Assembly (NCBI RefSeq): GCF_000150955.2
Contig: NC_011701.1
Coordinates: 35,504 to 87,967 of the forward strand
Length of the DNA: 52,464 nt
From: Phaeodactylum tricornutum CCAP 1055/1
Lineage: Eukaryota > Bacillariophyta > Bacillariophyceae > Surirellales > Neidiaceae
Reading direction: 5' to 3'
In this document: in pieces, positions 29,901 through 40,941 of the stretch
Layout of the letters: each line of letters opens with the position of its first letter
Numbering within the stretch: position 1 is the stretch's first letter
Translations under genes and position numbers: made by a program
Notes under the pieces: model-generated
Database searches by the model: none
What the model saw: only the letters and a program-made list of their open reading frames with translations
Told to the model about the DNA's origin: nothing

Positions 29901-31754
29901 CGAGGCGTCATTGGCCACAAGCTCGTCGTCGATCAAACTTTTGACCACAACTCCCAGACTTCCGTAAGGGTTTGTCCCGTTACCACCGTACGCTTCCGAT
30001 TCTTCCGCCGACAACAAGAGGTCGCGAAAATCAATGAGAGCTGTCTCCGAGCCCCGCGCTTTCGTCAGACACGTAGTGCTGTTCCGCAGTCCCTGCACGG
30101 CATCGTCGAGAAACTCAATGGCGGTAGTTTGCACGAAATTGTTGAGTGCGACTACCAACGTTTGGTAAAAGGCGTCGTACACGATCTCGACTGCGGTACC
30201 GACAACGCGCTGCAATCCAGGTGTAGCAAAACCCCGTACCGTTGGGAGTCCGACGGATAAGGCCGGTTGAATCGACAAGCTCGTTACTTGCAAATCGAAA
30301 ACAGCCGAAAGGAGACAATTCACCACCGAATCGTCGTTCAGCAACGACCCAAGCGGCAAGCTTCCCAGTCGACCCTGGTCGATCGCCAATAGCAGCGACG
30401 TCGATGCGTCGACGCGGTCCAACGGTATTTCAACCTGTACAACCTCCACCAGGGATTGGGTAGAAGCCGGCGGTTGCAGCCGCAATTCCATCTGTATCTC
30501 CAACCGAATGTCCTCAATGGCAAAGCCTGTTTGAAATGTGAAATTGCCAATCTGGCTCAAGTCGTCAAACCTGGAGAAACTGTCCAAACCGATGACGGTC
30601 GCCGTTTCGATCTTCACTGCAATGGATCCCAATATCTCGTTGCTTGCTTGCAACAGATTGCCCGATCCAAAGTCTCCTAGTTTCGTCAGGTCCACGACCA
30701 AGGCACCGTTGTCGTCCAAGATCTGATCACGGAGAAGGGCATTGATATTAAGCGTTCCCGCACCGGTATTGGTGTTGCCAAAGTACCCGCCAACTTGCTC
30801 CACAAGCAAATCAATCACGTTGGCAAACTGTGTAGACGGCTCTTGAAAGTTCAACAAGGTTACATCGGACGGCACGACCAGATCACGTTCCGCCTGCAAA
30901 GCCCCGACCGCCACACTATCATTGCCGTTACCGTCGGGTGAATCCCCCAAATACGGCCCCAGCAAAGTAGTCAGTCGTCCCAACAAGGCAGCAACATCGT
31001 CATCAACATCTTGCAGGGCTTGACACAAGAAGTCAGAAATTTCCCGCTCCACCACGTTGCGCAGTACTTTATCGAGTGCGTTCAAAATGTTGCCGACAAT
31101 ATTAACAACGCCGCCTCCATTAAAGTCCAAGTCGAAGACATTGACCGTCGTAGCGCAGTTCTCTAAAATAAACTCGTCGGGCGCAAACCTAGCTAGGTCG
31201 GGAGATCGCAAGACGATTTGGCTGGATACTGAATTGTCACGTGTGTAAATGTCGGCCCGTCCTCCTCCGTTGGTTCCGAGTATGTATCGGTACCGGTAAT
31301 CGGCCGAACAAACAATGTCGACGTCAACAAGTTGCAGAGTCGAGCGTATTGTGGTGGCGGCCGTAGTGATGTTTTCAACGGGTGTCAAGCGAATGTCCCC
31401 TAGATTGAAATCACGACAGACGATATTGGCAAAACTCAGTGACAAAGTAAAACCTCCCACATCTGTGTCGACCGTAGTGCCCGGCAAGGTAAAGCTCGTA
31501 TTTCCATACAAGGCATTGAGGGCGTCGAAATCGCCCAGAGCGAGAGAACGGAAGTCATCGCTCCTTGCGCGACTGGATAGTGTGAGTGGGGAAGCCCCAG
31601 AGGAATGTAGAGTCTCCGGGAAGTCCTCCGAAACAGCGTGGTTTCCGGTGCCAGCCAACTCGGCAGCAGCAGCCAAACGAGAGCTGCTGAAACAAGAAAA
31701 GAACACACAGGCGACGTAAGCGGCAATTCTGAAAGTGAGACGCTGTTGTCTCAT
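26992..31754 (-). CDS. Large membrane protein: possible TULIP/BPI-like N-terminal part fused to PqiA/LetA-like module (four exons)
   Basis: Exons on the minus strand: 31754-29588, 29501-28555, 28479-28277, 28171-26992. Introns of 86, 75 and 105 bp are GT-AG with phases 1, 0 and 2 that all fit, giving 1,498 residues. ATG 31754 opens a signal peptide (~1-30). Residues ~40-890 are predicted outside or lumenal, with beta-rich and amphipathic segments (for example NIVGNILNALDKVL near 218, then EISDFLC), suggesting tubular lipid-binding (TULIP/BPI-like) repeats; this part is weak. From ~897 come about nine membrane spans in two halves: WSMIDVFV at 1085-1092 and WQYMEVYV at 1356-1363 occupy matching places. 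That is the two-repeat layout of bacterial PqiA/LetA, which work in lipid transport between membranes. A charged ~80-residue loop separates the halves. The N-terminal zinc ribbons of bacterial LetA are not evident. The role in lipid transfer is inferred. Confidence 0.82.
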
Positions 31755-32720
31755 GGTAATATGAACTTGCGTTAAAAGAGGTGCGCGATGGTCGACGTTC
31801 ACTTTTATGAGTCTTGTCACAAAGTCTGCCGCTCTGATCTGGGAATGCACCAATCGTTCGAAGAGATACGGTACAGGAACGTCGAAACGAATAATTGGAA
31901 CAATTTAGAGCACGTAAAATATTTTTTTTTTCGTGGGATTGACACGGGTGGGATTGCCTGCATCATTTACAGTTACATATGCTTTTTTGACGTTGAACGC
32001 ATTCGGTTCGTCCAGAAGGACGGCAGACCTTTAGCTAGAGTCGTGCTTTTTTTGTTTGGCTACTAGCCAATCGTGTTTTCATATATCTTTACTGTTAACA
32101 GGTAAAATCTGCTTTGAGTGACTGTGAATATGAATAATTCAAACACACATCCGTTTAATAAATAAAATCAGAATATTGCGCATTAGGATTTCTGTATTTC
32201 CGAAGTCGTCGTTTCAGAAAATGTCTGTCCTTTGGGACTTTGTCCAAATTTCTGATTCTTGCTATCAGTTTAGGCCGCATAGATTGCCGCCAATTTCTAA
32301 AGTTATGATTCCTATCCAAGAGACCTCTACTTGTTGTGTCTCGACTGACTGCTCGACAAAGGCAGGATCATTTCAGATAAACAAATCTTTTGCAATAGAC
32401 CTTCAATTTAGTAGTGCAAGAGAGTTCATAACAATCGTGTATATATTTATTGAGATACGGTTGATTGAGTAAATTAAAGTCTATCTTAGCTCCACTTTTT
32501 TCCCTACTATTTTCGATAGGTTTGTGTAACAAGCCGTTTTGAAGACAAAGATAACTTAAACGGTGCACTTCTATAGCCAAAGCTTTTTAACATGTCAAGG
32601 ATCACAGATCAAAGGCATCACATCACCGCAAATGTTTGGAACACTGCTGAGGGAGGTTTGAAATTCCCGGCTGCAATGGCGGCTGCAAATTTCAATGAAA
32701 CCGAAAGACGGGATTGAACC
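31755..32720. other. Intergenic, upstream of the PqiA-like gene
   Basis: About 970 bp, AT-rich, with a t-run near 31921-31930. It should contain the promoter of the minus-strand PqiA-like gene. No supportable coding sequence. At 32707-32723 a perfect 5-bp stem (gacgg/ccgtc) closes a 7-nt loop that on the minus strand reads ttcaatc, like a tRNA T-arm, but a full tRNA cannot be folded convincingly. Confidence 0.5.
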
Positions 32721-33687
32721 GTCCAGCTGCGTATCCGTCGCATTGCTGCAGAGGCACTTAAAACTCCGGCAACATTGAAGTGCCCCCTACCATCAATGTA
32801 AAGGCAATGGCGTCACTATCCTCTATTGAGAAAGTCACTCCTGGTACAAGTGCAACTTTCAATCAGAACAGTACAACGATGCAATTGAACAACACAGGAA
32901 AACGTGGTGTCAACAATACCTGGTAAACGCAACTGGGCATTACTACAAACAACCTGCAATACTCCTAAGCGGACTTAGGAACTGTAGAACTCAGCTTGCT
33001 TACAACGCTCCCCACGGGTTAGACAGCGGATATGAGGACCTATCTAATCAATGAATTTCTTAATCAATGAGCGGAAGATTATTCTACAACTAGTCTTCAG
33101 TTTGAGTGGTCAAGTTCACTGAACAACTGTTACCATGATCCAGATAATCTTACTCACTCATGAGTCTTCTTCGAAAATATAAACCCACACAGAATCTTGT
33201 GGTAAGTAATTGCCCTTGTCCGACTACTCCTGCCCAACCTCGTTTTTGATTGGTTCCTCATCCAGTATAGAACAAGAGCTGAGATATTCCGCACAATACG
33301 CTTGGTTCAATGAAAGACAGGACAATGGCAGAGAACTTTGGAAACCACAGCAGTCAGCGGCTTCGCAAATCATTTCACAGGCGGTTCTCCCCAGAGCTGA
33401 TGCAACACCTGCGACAATGCATTTGGTATTGATGTCACTCGGTGGTGCAGGTAGCACGGTCTGCGAAGGATAGCTCCGCATGAATGAGGAAGATTCATCG
33501 GATCGCTTATTCCCCAATCTTGCAGTCGTGGTAACTATCAAAACGGCTGCAATGATCATTGGAACCAAAATCTGTTCCCGATTTGTGGGACTGTGTCCTA
33601 TCATTCATTTGTTTATTTGTTTCTCAAATCCTCTTCCATCAGATTCTTGTAGTTGTACAGCAAATATATTGTGTCGTACAATAAAGC
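32721..33687. repeat. 967-bp duplicated block, left copy
   Basis: About 99% identical by eye to 40992-41959. Left and right copies are identical at the 'acaataa' end, then diverge exactly where element B's LTR begins (33688) on the left and where the older copia remnant begins on the right. Roughly ten substitutions and one 1-bp indel separate them. It is either flanking DNA present twice because of allele mixing in the assembly, a true tandem duplication, or the LTR of the older copia element. Confidence 0.9.
33224..33604 (-). CDS. Possible small cysteine-rich protein in the duplicated block, left copy
   Basis: 126 codons from ATG 33604. A hydrophobic segment near the N-terminus (MIIAAVLIVTTTARLG, ~16-31) is followed by a Ser-rich stretch and a C-terminal Cys pattern: CIVAG, CEMICEAADCC, SCLSLNQAYCAEYLSSC. 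The spacing C-x3-C-x4-CC ... C ... C-x2-Y-x3-C recalls small Cys-rich modules I associate with secreted or membrane proteins of diatoms, but I cannot name a family. Introns or additional exons are possible. It may instead be chance coding inside a repeat. The right copy has a 1-bp insertion near its start. Confidence 0.3.
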   Translation of the reverse strand: MIGHSPTNREQILVPMIIAAVLIVTTTARLGNKRSDESSSFMRSYPSQTVLPAPPSDINTKCIVAGVASALGRTACEMICEAADCCGFQSSLPLSCLSLNQAYCAEYLSSCSILDEEPIKNEVGQE

Positions 33688-34516
33688 TAACGAATTCTTC
33701 TATACTCACGCAATGTATTGTTGATACAATGAGAGAGTAAGATGAATAAAGGGGAAAGCCTCGTAAGGCCCCGATTGTATTGTAATTAATCGGTAACTCA
33801 ATCGGTTTGACCTCGACTGAATTTAGAATTGTGAGTAGAGACAAATATGGATGTAATCTTTTCGAGTGCAAACAAATCCCTTGGAGCTCCCTTAGGAGTC
33901 TCAGTAGAATCCGTACTACTCTCCACGGATAGTCACATTACTGGGATAGTAATGTTCTGGTCAATCGTATTCAAGGAGACCGTAGCCTCTGTACTGTCTT
34001 CTATGCGTTGATCCCGCAGAATCCAGATGAATGCAGATGAATGCAGATGAACGTGAGACCCTTTGATCGTGTGCAGACTTATCTGCTTCGATTCAATCCC
34101 AGTTTGTAGACGTGGAGAAGGTATTTTCTTTACCTCTCAAGGGACGACCATAATAGAGAAAATCGCTTATGTAAAGATGATTTCTTGGTCGGCAAGACAT
34201 GTCGTCTTGCGTGTCACAACTGCTGCATCCTTAGATGCATACACGTGTCACTTCGCACTGCCTTCGCAAATGACATTTCGGTAATGACCCGAAAAACATT
34301 GCCTCTATCCGCAGCATCGTACAGACGACGACTGGGACAGTAATAAGGCTGGCAAACATGGCCAATATTCAGAGCTAGGCACTATGCTAGTTGAATGTTC
34401 CAACAACAATAGCTATGACAATTGCTCACCTTAGTGGCAAATTGCAGTATTGCGTGGCTATACTTTATCACTCCCTTCAATCTCGCAGTCTGGGAGTACA
34501 AAGTCCAGTCTAGAGA
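33688..34516 (-). repeat. Element B 3' LTR (right boundary approximate)
   Basis: The left edge is set by the start of identity with 40455 onward. The right edge is placed before a purine-rich ttggggc (minus-strand sense, ~34517-34525) preceding the pol stop; this edge is a guess because the other LTR is incomplete. It contains three units of a 10-bp repeat (34019-34048). Confidence 0.65.
34019..34048 (+). repeat. 10-bp tandem repeat in the element B 3' LTR, 3 units
   Basis: Units of consensus gaatgcagat (first unit gaatccagat). The same array in the other LTR has nine units (40787-40876). Confidence 0.9.
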
Positions 34517-34561
34517 TTGCCCCAAAGTATGGTGGCGCAGAAGGTACTGTATGGCCGTGGC

Positions 34562-37500
34562 TCAAAACAGAATGTGACTGATGAGGAATTTGTGCTGAGG
34601 GCCAGACAGACACTTAGTGAGCATATCACTGAGATTGGAGCCCGTTGGTTCATGTGCAAGACGCATTGTCCCACTAGCAATGCACTCGCGAACCTTATGG
34701 TATGAAATAGCATTGTGCTTTTTCTTAAGTACCGACGAAGGTATCGTCGAACTTGTGACGACACTCATATTGTCGCAGAAAACATTTGCGGGTCCACAAA
34801 GTGGAACACCCAATACCCGTAGGTTGTACCGCAAAGCTATGATCATTTCGGAAGCTATGCGCATGGCAACAAACTCCGATCCATATGTCGATCCTTCGAC
34901 AGTGTTTTGTCTCTTGGAGTACCAACGTATTGGTGTTCCATTTATAAAAATAAGTATGCCGGTGGTCGATCTCCGCGTGACGTGACAATCTGCATGAGCA
35001 GCATCCACAAACACCGTGATTTGTACTGACCTACCCATAGGTTTTGGCATTGCTGGAGGGAGTTCCTCTACAGCATTTGGGTATTGCTCCTTCCACGTAG
35101 GATCAGAGAACTTGACCTGAGAAAATTCTCTCATTTTAGGGTCACAGACAAGCTTGGAATTCAAGTGTCGCTTTAAGTAGCTGAACATACGAAGCACCGC
35201 ATTGTAGTGGCCTTCTCTTGGTTTCGCATTGAAGCGTGACATAAGACCCACTTCTTGGGTAATGTCAATTTGTCCAAGTTCAGATGTCCAGAGAAGAATG
35301 CCGATAAGACTCATATAAAAGTTCGCTCGGTCATCGTCGAGGAAAGCGGACGTATCCACCTCCGGATGGTATCCGGGTATCAAGGGCGTGACAATTCGGT
35401 TACTTGTTGAAAGTTTCAGCCCAAGAGTTTCCTCTATGTTTTTTATCGCGTTGGTTAAGTACTGCTGAGCAGACATGTACCACGCCGACGTACCATCCTT
35501 GAATGTGTACGTTCCAATAGTTGCTCCAAGAAATGTTTCTGGAGCGCTACCACCCTTGAGTGTGTAGGGAATGTTTTTGAGCATTTCTAAAATCGCCCTG
35601 GTATTTTCCGAGACAACCGTTAGGTCGTCGACATAGCTTATAATGTACTCGTAGTACTCGCTTTCGTCCTTGCGCTTAGCAGCTCGGTACCACATATCTG
35701 GATCGGCCTTAGAAGACACAAAACCCATAGTCCTTAGACTTTGCGCGAGGTGGGAATGCCACGCTGCGCCACTGGACTTTAGTCCATACAGAGCCTTAGC
35801 AATGATGACTGTCCGTCCCTCGAACTCTTCAAACTCAGGGCCAGCAATTGCATAGACCTTTTCACGACAATCGGCATTGACGTAAGCATTACCAATGTCA
35901 ACTGAGACGAGATCAAGATTGTTCAGACTGGCAAGTAAGAAACCTAGTCGAACACTCTCCCTTGACGAAACACTGGAATAAGTATCATCAGTGGGAGGGT
36001 CTGTCACATGGCCTCCAGCAACAAGGCGTGCCTTGCGTCGGAAGTCCATTTTGACATCAAAAATAATCCACATCGGGATGCGTTTATAATCCTTGGGAGC
36101 TCTTTCTCCCTTCGAGAGGATAGTGAAGGTCTCCATCTTCTGGAGCGTGCCCATTTCCTTTTGGATGGCTTCAGCCCAGAGATGATTGCCATTCTGTTTG
36201 TCCAGCTCGTAAGCGTGGGCAACGTTCCTTGGAACTTCTATACCGTACTTGTATCGGTTCTTCTTTTTTCGCGTGCGTGCAGCGCGAATCCACCTATCAG
36301 CCTTTGTCAGTACCGATGGTGCCCAGTAAGAGAAAGCTTTTTCCGACATTAATTCATTGTCGGCTGCATATTTTGCAACTGGGTAAGGATTGCTTTCCTT
36401 TAAAGAGGTAAGAGGCTCCCAGGTGTATTCACCATTGGCCCATTTAACACGGAGGAACCAACCTTTCGTTCGTCCTCGGCCGCCACGTGGGCGCCTTTGA
36501 TGGTCAACAATATCTTCAAAAGTATACCATTCATTACCATCATCATCGACTTGCTTATACACAGCGTCAAGCAGAGCATTGTATCCATGAATCTCTTCAG
36601 TACCATCATTGAACTCAACAACATAATTGGTTGTTTCGTTTGAGCCGTTGGGCTGGCCATTTTTATCACGCTTGGTGACTTTGCCTAGATGTTGTATACC
36701 TCCCTTAGTAAGGAGTACTTCGCTGCCGACAAGGAGATCCGACGAACCAGACTCTTTTTCGTCGTCGTTACCGTAGTAATCATCAACTGATAGTCCTGGT
36801 TCCACTTGGTCATGGTCGGCTCCCTCATTTAAGTCATACAGAACATGTCTATTACGGACTCCTGGATCTTCAGGTTCACCAGTTTTTCTGGCAACCTTCA
36901 TTGCTTCATCTCGTCGTAACGAGGCAGCTTGCTTTTTAGTGCTGTGAGCAAAATCAGTAGGCTGATAAATATCCCTTATCATAGCATCAAAAGCTGTAAG
37001 AGAGGCAGTCGAATCAACTTTGTGAAGTGGTGTGACTGTGGATTGCGCTATCACGGTTCCTTTGTCTGTTAGGACATAGTAGCACATAGCTTGTCCAACA
37101 TTTATTGCAATACCAAGCCACCGACCAACTTTAGCCTTAGCTTGTGGAAATTTAATTTCAGGATTGTCAAAATATTGTACCGGTTCGTAGAACTCGAAAT
37201 CCAACAATTCTGAAATATCGCTCGTGTCACCTGTCATAACCGTTAATGGCGTTTGCCAATTTAAGGCTTTGCGAGCGGTATTATTACGCACAATTACCAC
37301 GTAGGTAATGGCGTAGTCCCAAAGCTGTTCTGGACATTGTGTCGTTTCCATAACAAGTCGTGTCTGGATCCGAACCGCACCGAATTCGTGTTCGCAACGG
37401 TTTTGCCACGGTGAGTATGGTTCCGTGACTGTGACTTTTATCCAGTGACCGGAAGTGATTTTCTTCCATTTGCTTAAGGTTTCCACTTTTGCGTTGTCGG

Positions 37501-38194
37501 TGTGAATTTGTGCCGGAATTCCTATATCTTGTATAATTGACGCAAGACCTTGGTCTGCTTCGGATTCCGCTTTCATAAGAAAGTGGTATACAAAGTAAGA
37601 ATCACCACATACAAACCCTTGGGTATGCGTGTGTCCTCGGGAGGATTTAACAGTAGATTTGAAAGTGTCGCTATATAACGTACACTTCAACCGGCGGTAT
37701 CGCAATTGTTCAAACTTCGTTTTAAAACGTCGATGCAGTGGCATTTTGCCAGAGCGTTCCGCAAGTTGTGTTGTAGCTTCCAGTGTTCGGTCAACTACTT
37801 CCATAGGAACATGTCCCAGGATGCGGCGAAGTTTGTCTCGATCGACATCTAGATCCCGTGGGCTAGATTTTGAAACCCGTGCAGTAGCATATTTGATCTC
37901 GCGTACGACATCATGTGGGTTCATAACATTATTGTTTGCCGGTAGAACCGGGAACTCCTTAGAGTCAGGGAGAGAAAAATACCCATGGTAAAAGTTCTCC
38001 TCATCCGCATTATCAGTTGCGGTATAGCGTGCATTCCGTTGTCGGTCATGACGCGTGTAGCGCTGCTCATTATCCTCCCAGTCTTTGCTGTTTGGATCCC
38101 AGGGTTGATCAGATGTGAGATCAATGTGCAGGCAGTTCTCAAGCTCATGGCGAGTAGGTACTCGTGAGTACAACAATGATGTGCGTCCCTTCAA
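34562..38194 (-). pseudogene. Element B pol: integrase, reverse transcriptase, RNase H
   Basis: 1,210 codons open from directly after the gag-frame TAA (38197-38195) to the stop at 34562-34564, same frame as gag. Integrase shows YSDTFKS, HTDNAKVE and WQNRCEHEF, giving the D, D, E; no clear HHCC finger. A chromodomain-like segment (WANGEYTWEPL) follows. RT has the canonical YVDD (SYVDDLTVVS). RNase H has FVDAAHADCHV and ends with NLSDMLTK. Apart from the one upstream stop, the reading frame is intact, so the element could be functional by readthrough or is one mutation from intact. I label it pseudogene because pol has no start of its own. Confidence 0.9.
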
Positions 38195-40369
38195 TTAAAA
38201 AGGAATGTAGTCGCCATCAATTGTTTCAATTCCGTGAAGAGATTTCCCTTGGGATAAAAACTTCGGAATGTCATCAGTCTGATGTCCGGCGTGCCGAATC
38301 TGATTCAAGTTGATGAGAGATGTGGACTGTGTAGGCCCAAGATTCAAAGCTTCATGGAAAACCAGAATAACGGTGGTTCCGTCATCGTAGTCATATGCTG
38401 TAGCAGCCGTCACAACTGGAATTCGATCAAGAGTATCACCACTGTCATGAAAACCTCGCAGACTCACATATCGACCTGTATGGGCAAGTACAGTATAGCC
38501 TGAACCAATGCAAATTGTGTCGGCACCAGTATCAATGGCAGCTTCGCCCCATGTTGAACGGCCGGTAGGATTTCGTGTGCGATTCTTACAAATGCGTCTT
38601 ATTGTTGCATCCGCAAGCCGTAGTTCTGACATGCGCCAAGGAGTGACTTTGTTTTCTTCTGAACTGCATACCATACGATTAAAGGAGACCCTGTCAGCAG
38701 ATCGCCCAAATAGGGTACCTGCTCCATATGTAGGTTTCTTAAGCGTATCTTCAAGTTCCAAATGAAGTGGTGTATCTTTCGCCTCAGGCTGACCTGAAGC
38801 CAAGTCCTTGTCATCATCTGCTTTAAATATTTCAGTAGACATTGACCTTAAATCAGGCGAGTAGGACTCAACGCTTGCGTTAGAGTTATCCGTACTACTA
38901 GTCTTGGCTCTTTTAGCCGTGCGCGGGTCCGTAGACGCTCTACGCTTTGCCGCTTTGATGGCATCCTTTATCTCGGGAGACAATTCATCCCAGATGTCCT
39001 TGCGGAGTTGAGTACTAGGAGCATTGTTTCCTTTGCCCGACTCTTTATTACCTTTGCCTTGGCTTTGGTATTCCGAGCGCTTGCGCCGGTTGTTTTTGTT
39101 GTTCCTGTTTTTCGACAAGCCCGTAGCCTGACGAATGTTTCGGGAATCCTTACCGTCCTTGCTCGTGAGCTTGGCGGCTTGAGTACGCATGTACGTGACA
39201 ACGCGTTCGAACTTCCATTCATTTAGGTTAGCTTCAGCAGCTGCCTTGAATGCCATAAGTTCAGGATCAACAATTCCCCGTAGGAAAAAGTTTGTTTTCT
39301 GTGAGTCCGTGTAGGCCTCTTTGTTGCGAGCCAATATGTTGTTACCAGTAAGATGCTTTTGAACATACTTGGTAAAAGTGAAGTTCCGGGATTGTCCGGT
39401 ATACTTCGATGTCAGAATTGTAGTGCGAGCTTCTTCTGTGGTTAAGCCCACCTGACTGGCCCCTTCATAGAACGCACACAAGGCGATCCAGGCATGACGG
39501 CCATTTTTTGAAACCTCGTAAGGTTCGATAAGGCCCCATGCATCTCCGCCGCTTGTGAGCGACTTGAGCATAAAAAAGATGTTTGAATTGCGAACTGACT
39601 TAACGTTCCAGTCATATTTAAATGAATCAGGTTCGTCATTGATGTCATTGTAGGTCGCTGTTGGTTCTGAACGGGAATATCGCTCCGAGTCATGTGAGAT
39701 ACAGGCATCAAAAGATTGCCCACTTGCTCCGGCCCATGCCTCAAAACTGTATCGAAAGGCGAGCCACTTCTTCTGTGTACCATCAAAGGGATCAGGCACC
39801 AGACTGGAGACTGACTTGTCTGTTTTGTTGGTCTCGGAGGTTCCAAATGGAGACGCTTGCGCCTTCATCTGCATTTCCAATTGCATAACTGGAATTGTCC
39901 ATTCTTGGGTAATATTTATGTTGTCGGGTTGACTACGTAACCATGTAGCAAATGCCCGTAGGCGAGCCCTGTAAACTGTTGCAAACAAAAGCTTGTCGCA
40001 AAGATCATTGATGTCACTCATAGAAATAAGCAAGAAATCATTTGCGGTCTTCAAACCTTCGTTTTGGAGTGACTTCACATGGATATCTCCAAATCCCATA
40101 GTATTCCTTAGAACACTTTCAAGGGCTTTCTTGTCCTCAAAAAAGTTTGGGTTGTACTTGAAATCAATGTCGGTATCAATCTTGTACGACTCGATCTCAG
40201 ACTGTGAGTCATTGTCATCGCCCATGGACGATGGTTGCGTCTCATTGTCACTGTCCTTGGACGGCGACTCAACGGCCTCAAAGGGCGTTTCTTCTTCCAC
40301 TCGCTCCTCCGGCACCGTTTCGGTCGCTCCCTTCCGGGTAGGACCGGTTGCCTTGCGAACTCGGGCCAT
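38195..40369 (-). CDS. Element B gag and protease
   Basis: 724 codons from ATG 40369. The N-terminal part is acidic and Ser-rich, then comes a retroviral gag-like helical region (residues ~180-420), followed by a basic tail with KNRNNKNNRRKRS. No CCHC knuckle is seen. Residues ~590-700 are the aspartic protease, active site AAIDTGADTICIG. The frame ends at TAA just after GDYIPF. In the related sequence at 51.4-52.5 kb the next residue is Asn and reading continues, so the stop probably replaced a sense codon (CAA to TAA is one step). Confidence 0.9.
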   Translation of the reverse strand: MARVRKATGPTRKGATETVPEERVEEETPFEAVESPSKDSDNETQPSSMGDDNDSQSEIESYKIDTDIDFKYNPNFFEDKKALESVLRNTMGFGDIHVKSLQNEGLKTANDFLLISMSDINDLCDKLLFATVYRARLRAFATWLRSQPDNINITQEWTIPVMQLEMQMKAQASPFGTSETNKTDKSVSSLVPDPFDGTQKKWLAFRYSFEAWAGASGQSFDACISHDSERYSRSEPTATYNDINDEPDSFKYDWNVKSVRNSNIFFMLKSLTSGGDAWGLIEPYEVSKNGRHAWIALCAFYEGASQVGLTTEEARTTILTSKYTGQSRNFTFTKYVQKHLTGNNILARNKEAYTDSQKTNFFLRGIVDPELMAFKAAAEANLNEWKFERVVTYMRTQAAKLTSKDGKDSRNIRQATGLSKNRNNKNNRRKRSEYQSQGKGNKESGKGNNAPSTQLRKDIWDELSPEIKDAIKAAKRRASTDPRTAKRAKTSSTDNSNASVESYSPDLRSMSTEIFKADDDKDLASGQPEAKDTPLHLELEDTLKKPTYGAGTLFGRSADRVSFNRMVCSSEENKVTPWRMSELRLADATIRRICKNRTRNPTGRSTWGEAAIDTGADTICIGSGYTVLAHTGRYVSLRGFHDSGDTLDRIPVVTAATAYDYDDGTTVILVFHEALNLGPTQSTSLINLNQIRHAGHQTDDIPKFLSQGKSLHGIETIDGDYIPF

Positions 40370-40440
40370 GGCTCAGTTCAAAAAGAGAGACAATCGTGTA
40401 AAGTAAGTATGTTGGTGAGAGCAACGCCAGCGATGATTGC

Positions 40441-40454
40441 TGGGTCTGATAAAC
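40441..40454 (-). other. Element B primer-binding site
   Basis: In transcription sense gtttatcagaccca, between the 5' LTR and gag, identical to A and C. Confidence 0.85.
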
Positions 40455-40941
40455 TAACGGATTCTTCTATACTCACGCAATGTATTGTTGATACAATGAG
40501 GGAGTAAGATGAATAAAAGGGGAAAGCCTCGTAAGGCCCCGATTGTATTGTAATTAATCGGTAACTGAATCGGTTTGACCTTGACTGAATTTAGAATTGT
40601 GAGTAGAGACAAATATGGATGTAATCATTTCGAGTGCAAACAAATCCCTTGGAGCTCCCTTAGGAGTCTCAGTAGAATCCGTACTACTCTCCACGGATAG
40701 TCACATTACTGGGATAGTAATGTTCTGGTCAATCGTATTCAAGGAGACCGTAGCCTCTGTACTGTCTTCTATGCGTTGATCCCGCAGAATCCAGATGACT
40801 GCAAATGAATGCAAATGAATGCATATGAATGCAAATGAATGCAAATGAATGCAGATGAATGCAGATGAATGCAGATGAACGTGAGACCCTTTGATCGTGT
40901 GCAGACTTATCTGCTTCGATTCAATCCCAGTTTGTAGACGT
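40455..40941 (-). repeat. Element B 5' LTR, truncated by the assembly gap
   Basis: 487 bp nearly identical to 33688-34118, plus 60 extra bp from six additional 10-bp repeat units. The LTR should continue for several hundred bp, but sequence is lost in the N run. Confidence 0.85.
40787..40876 (+). repeat. 10-bp tandem repeat in the element B 5' LTR, 9 units
   Basis: Units: gaatccagat, gactgcaaat, then gaatgcaaat, gaatgcatat and gaatgcagat variants. Six units longer than in the partner LTR. Confidence 0.92.

Noticed and set aside
31788-32066. 92-codon frame upstream of the PqiA-like gene
   Set aside because: AT-rich, no domain and no family likeness; it lies where that gene's promoter should be.
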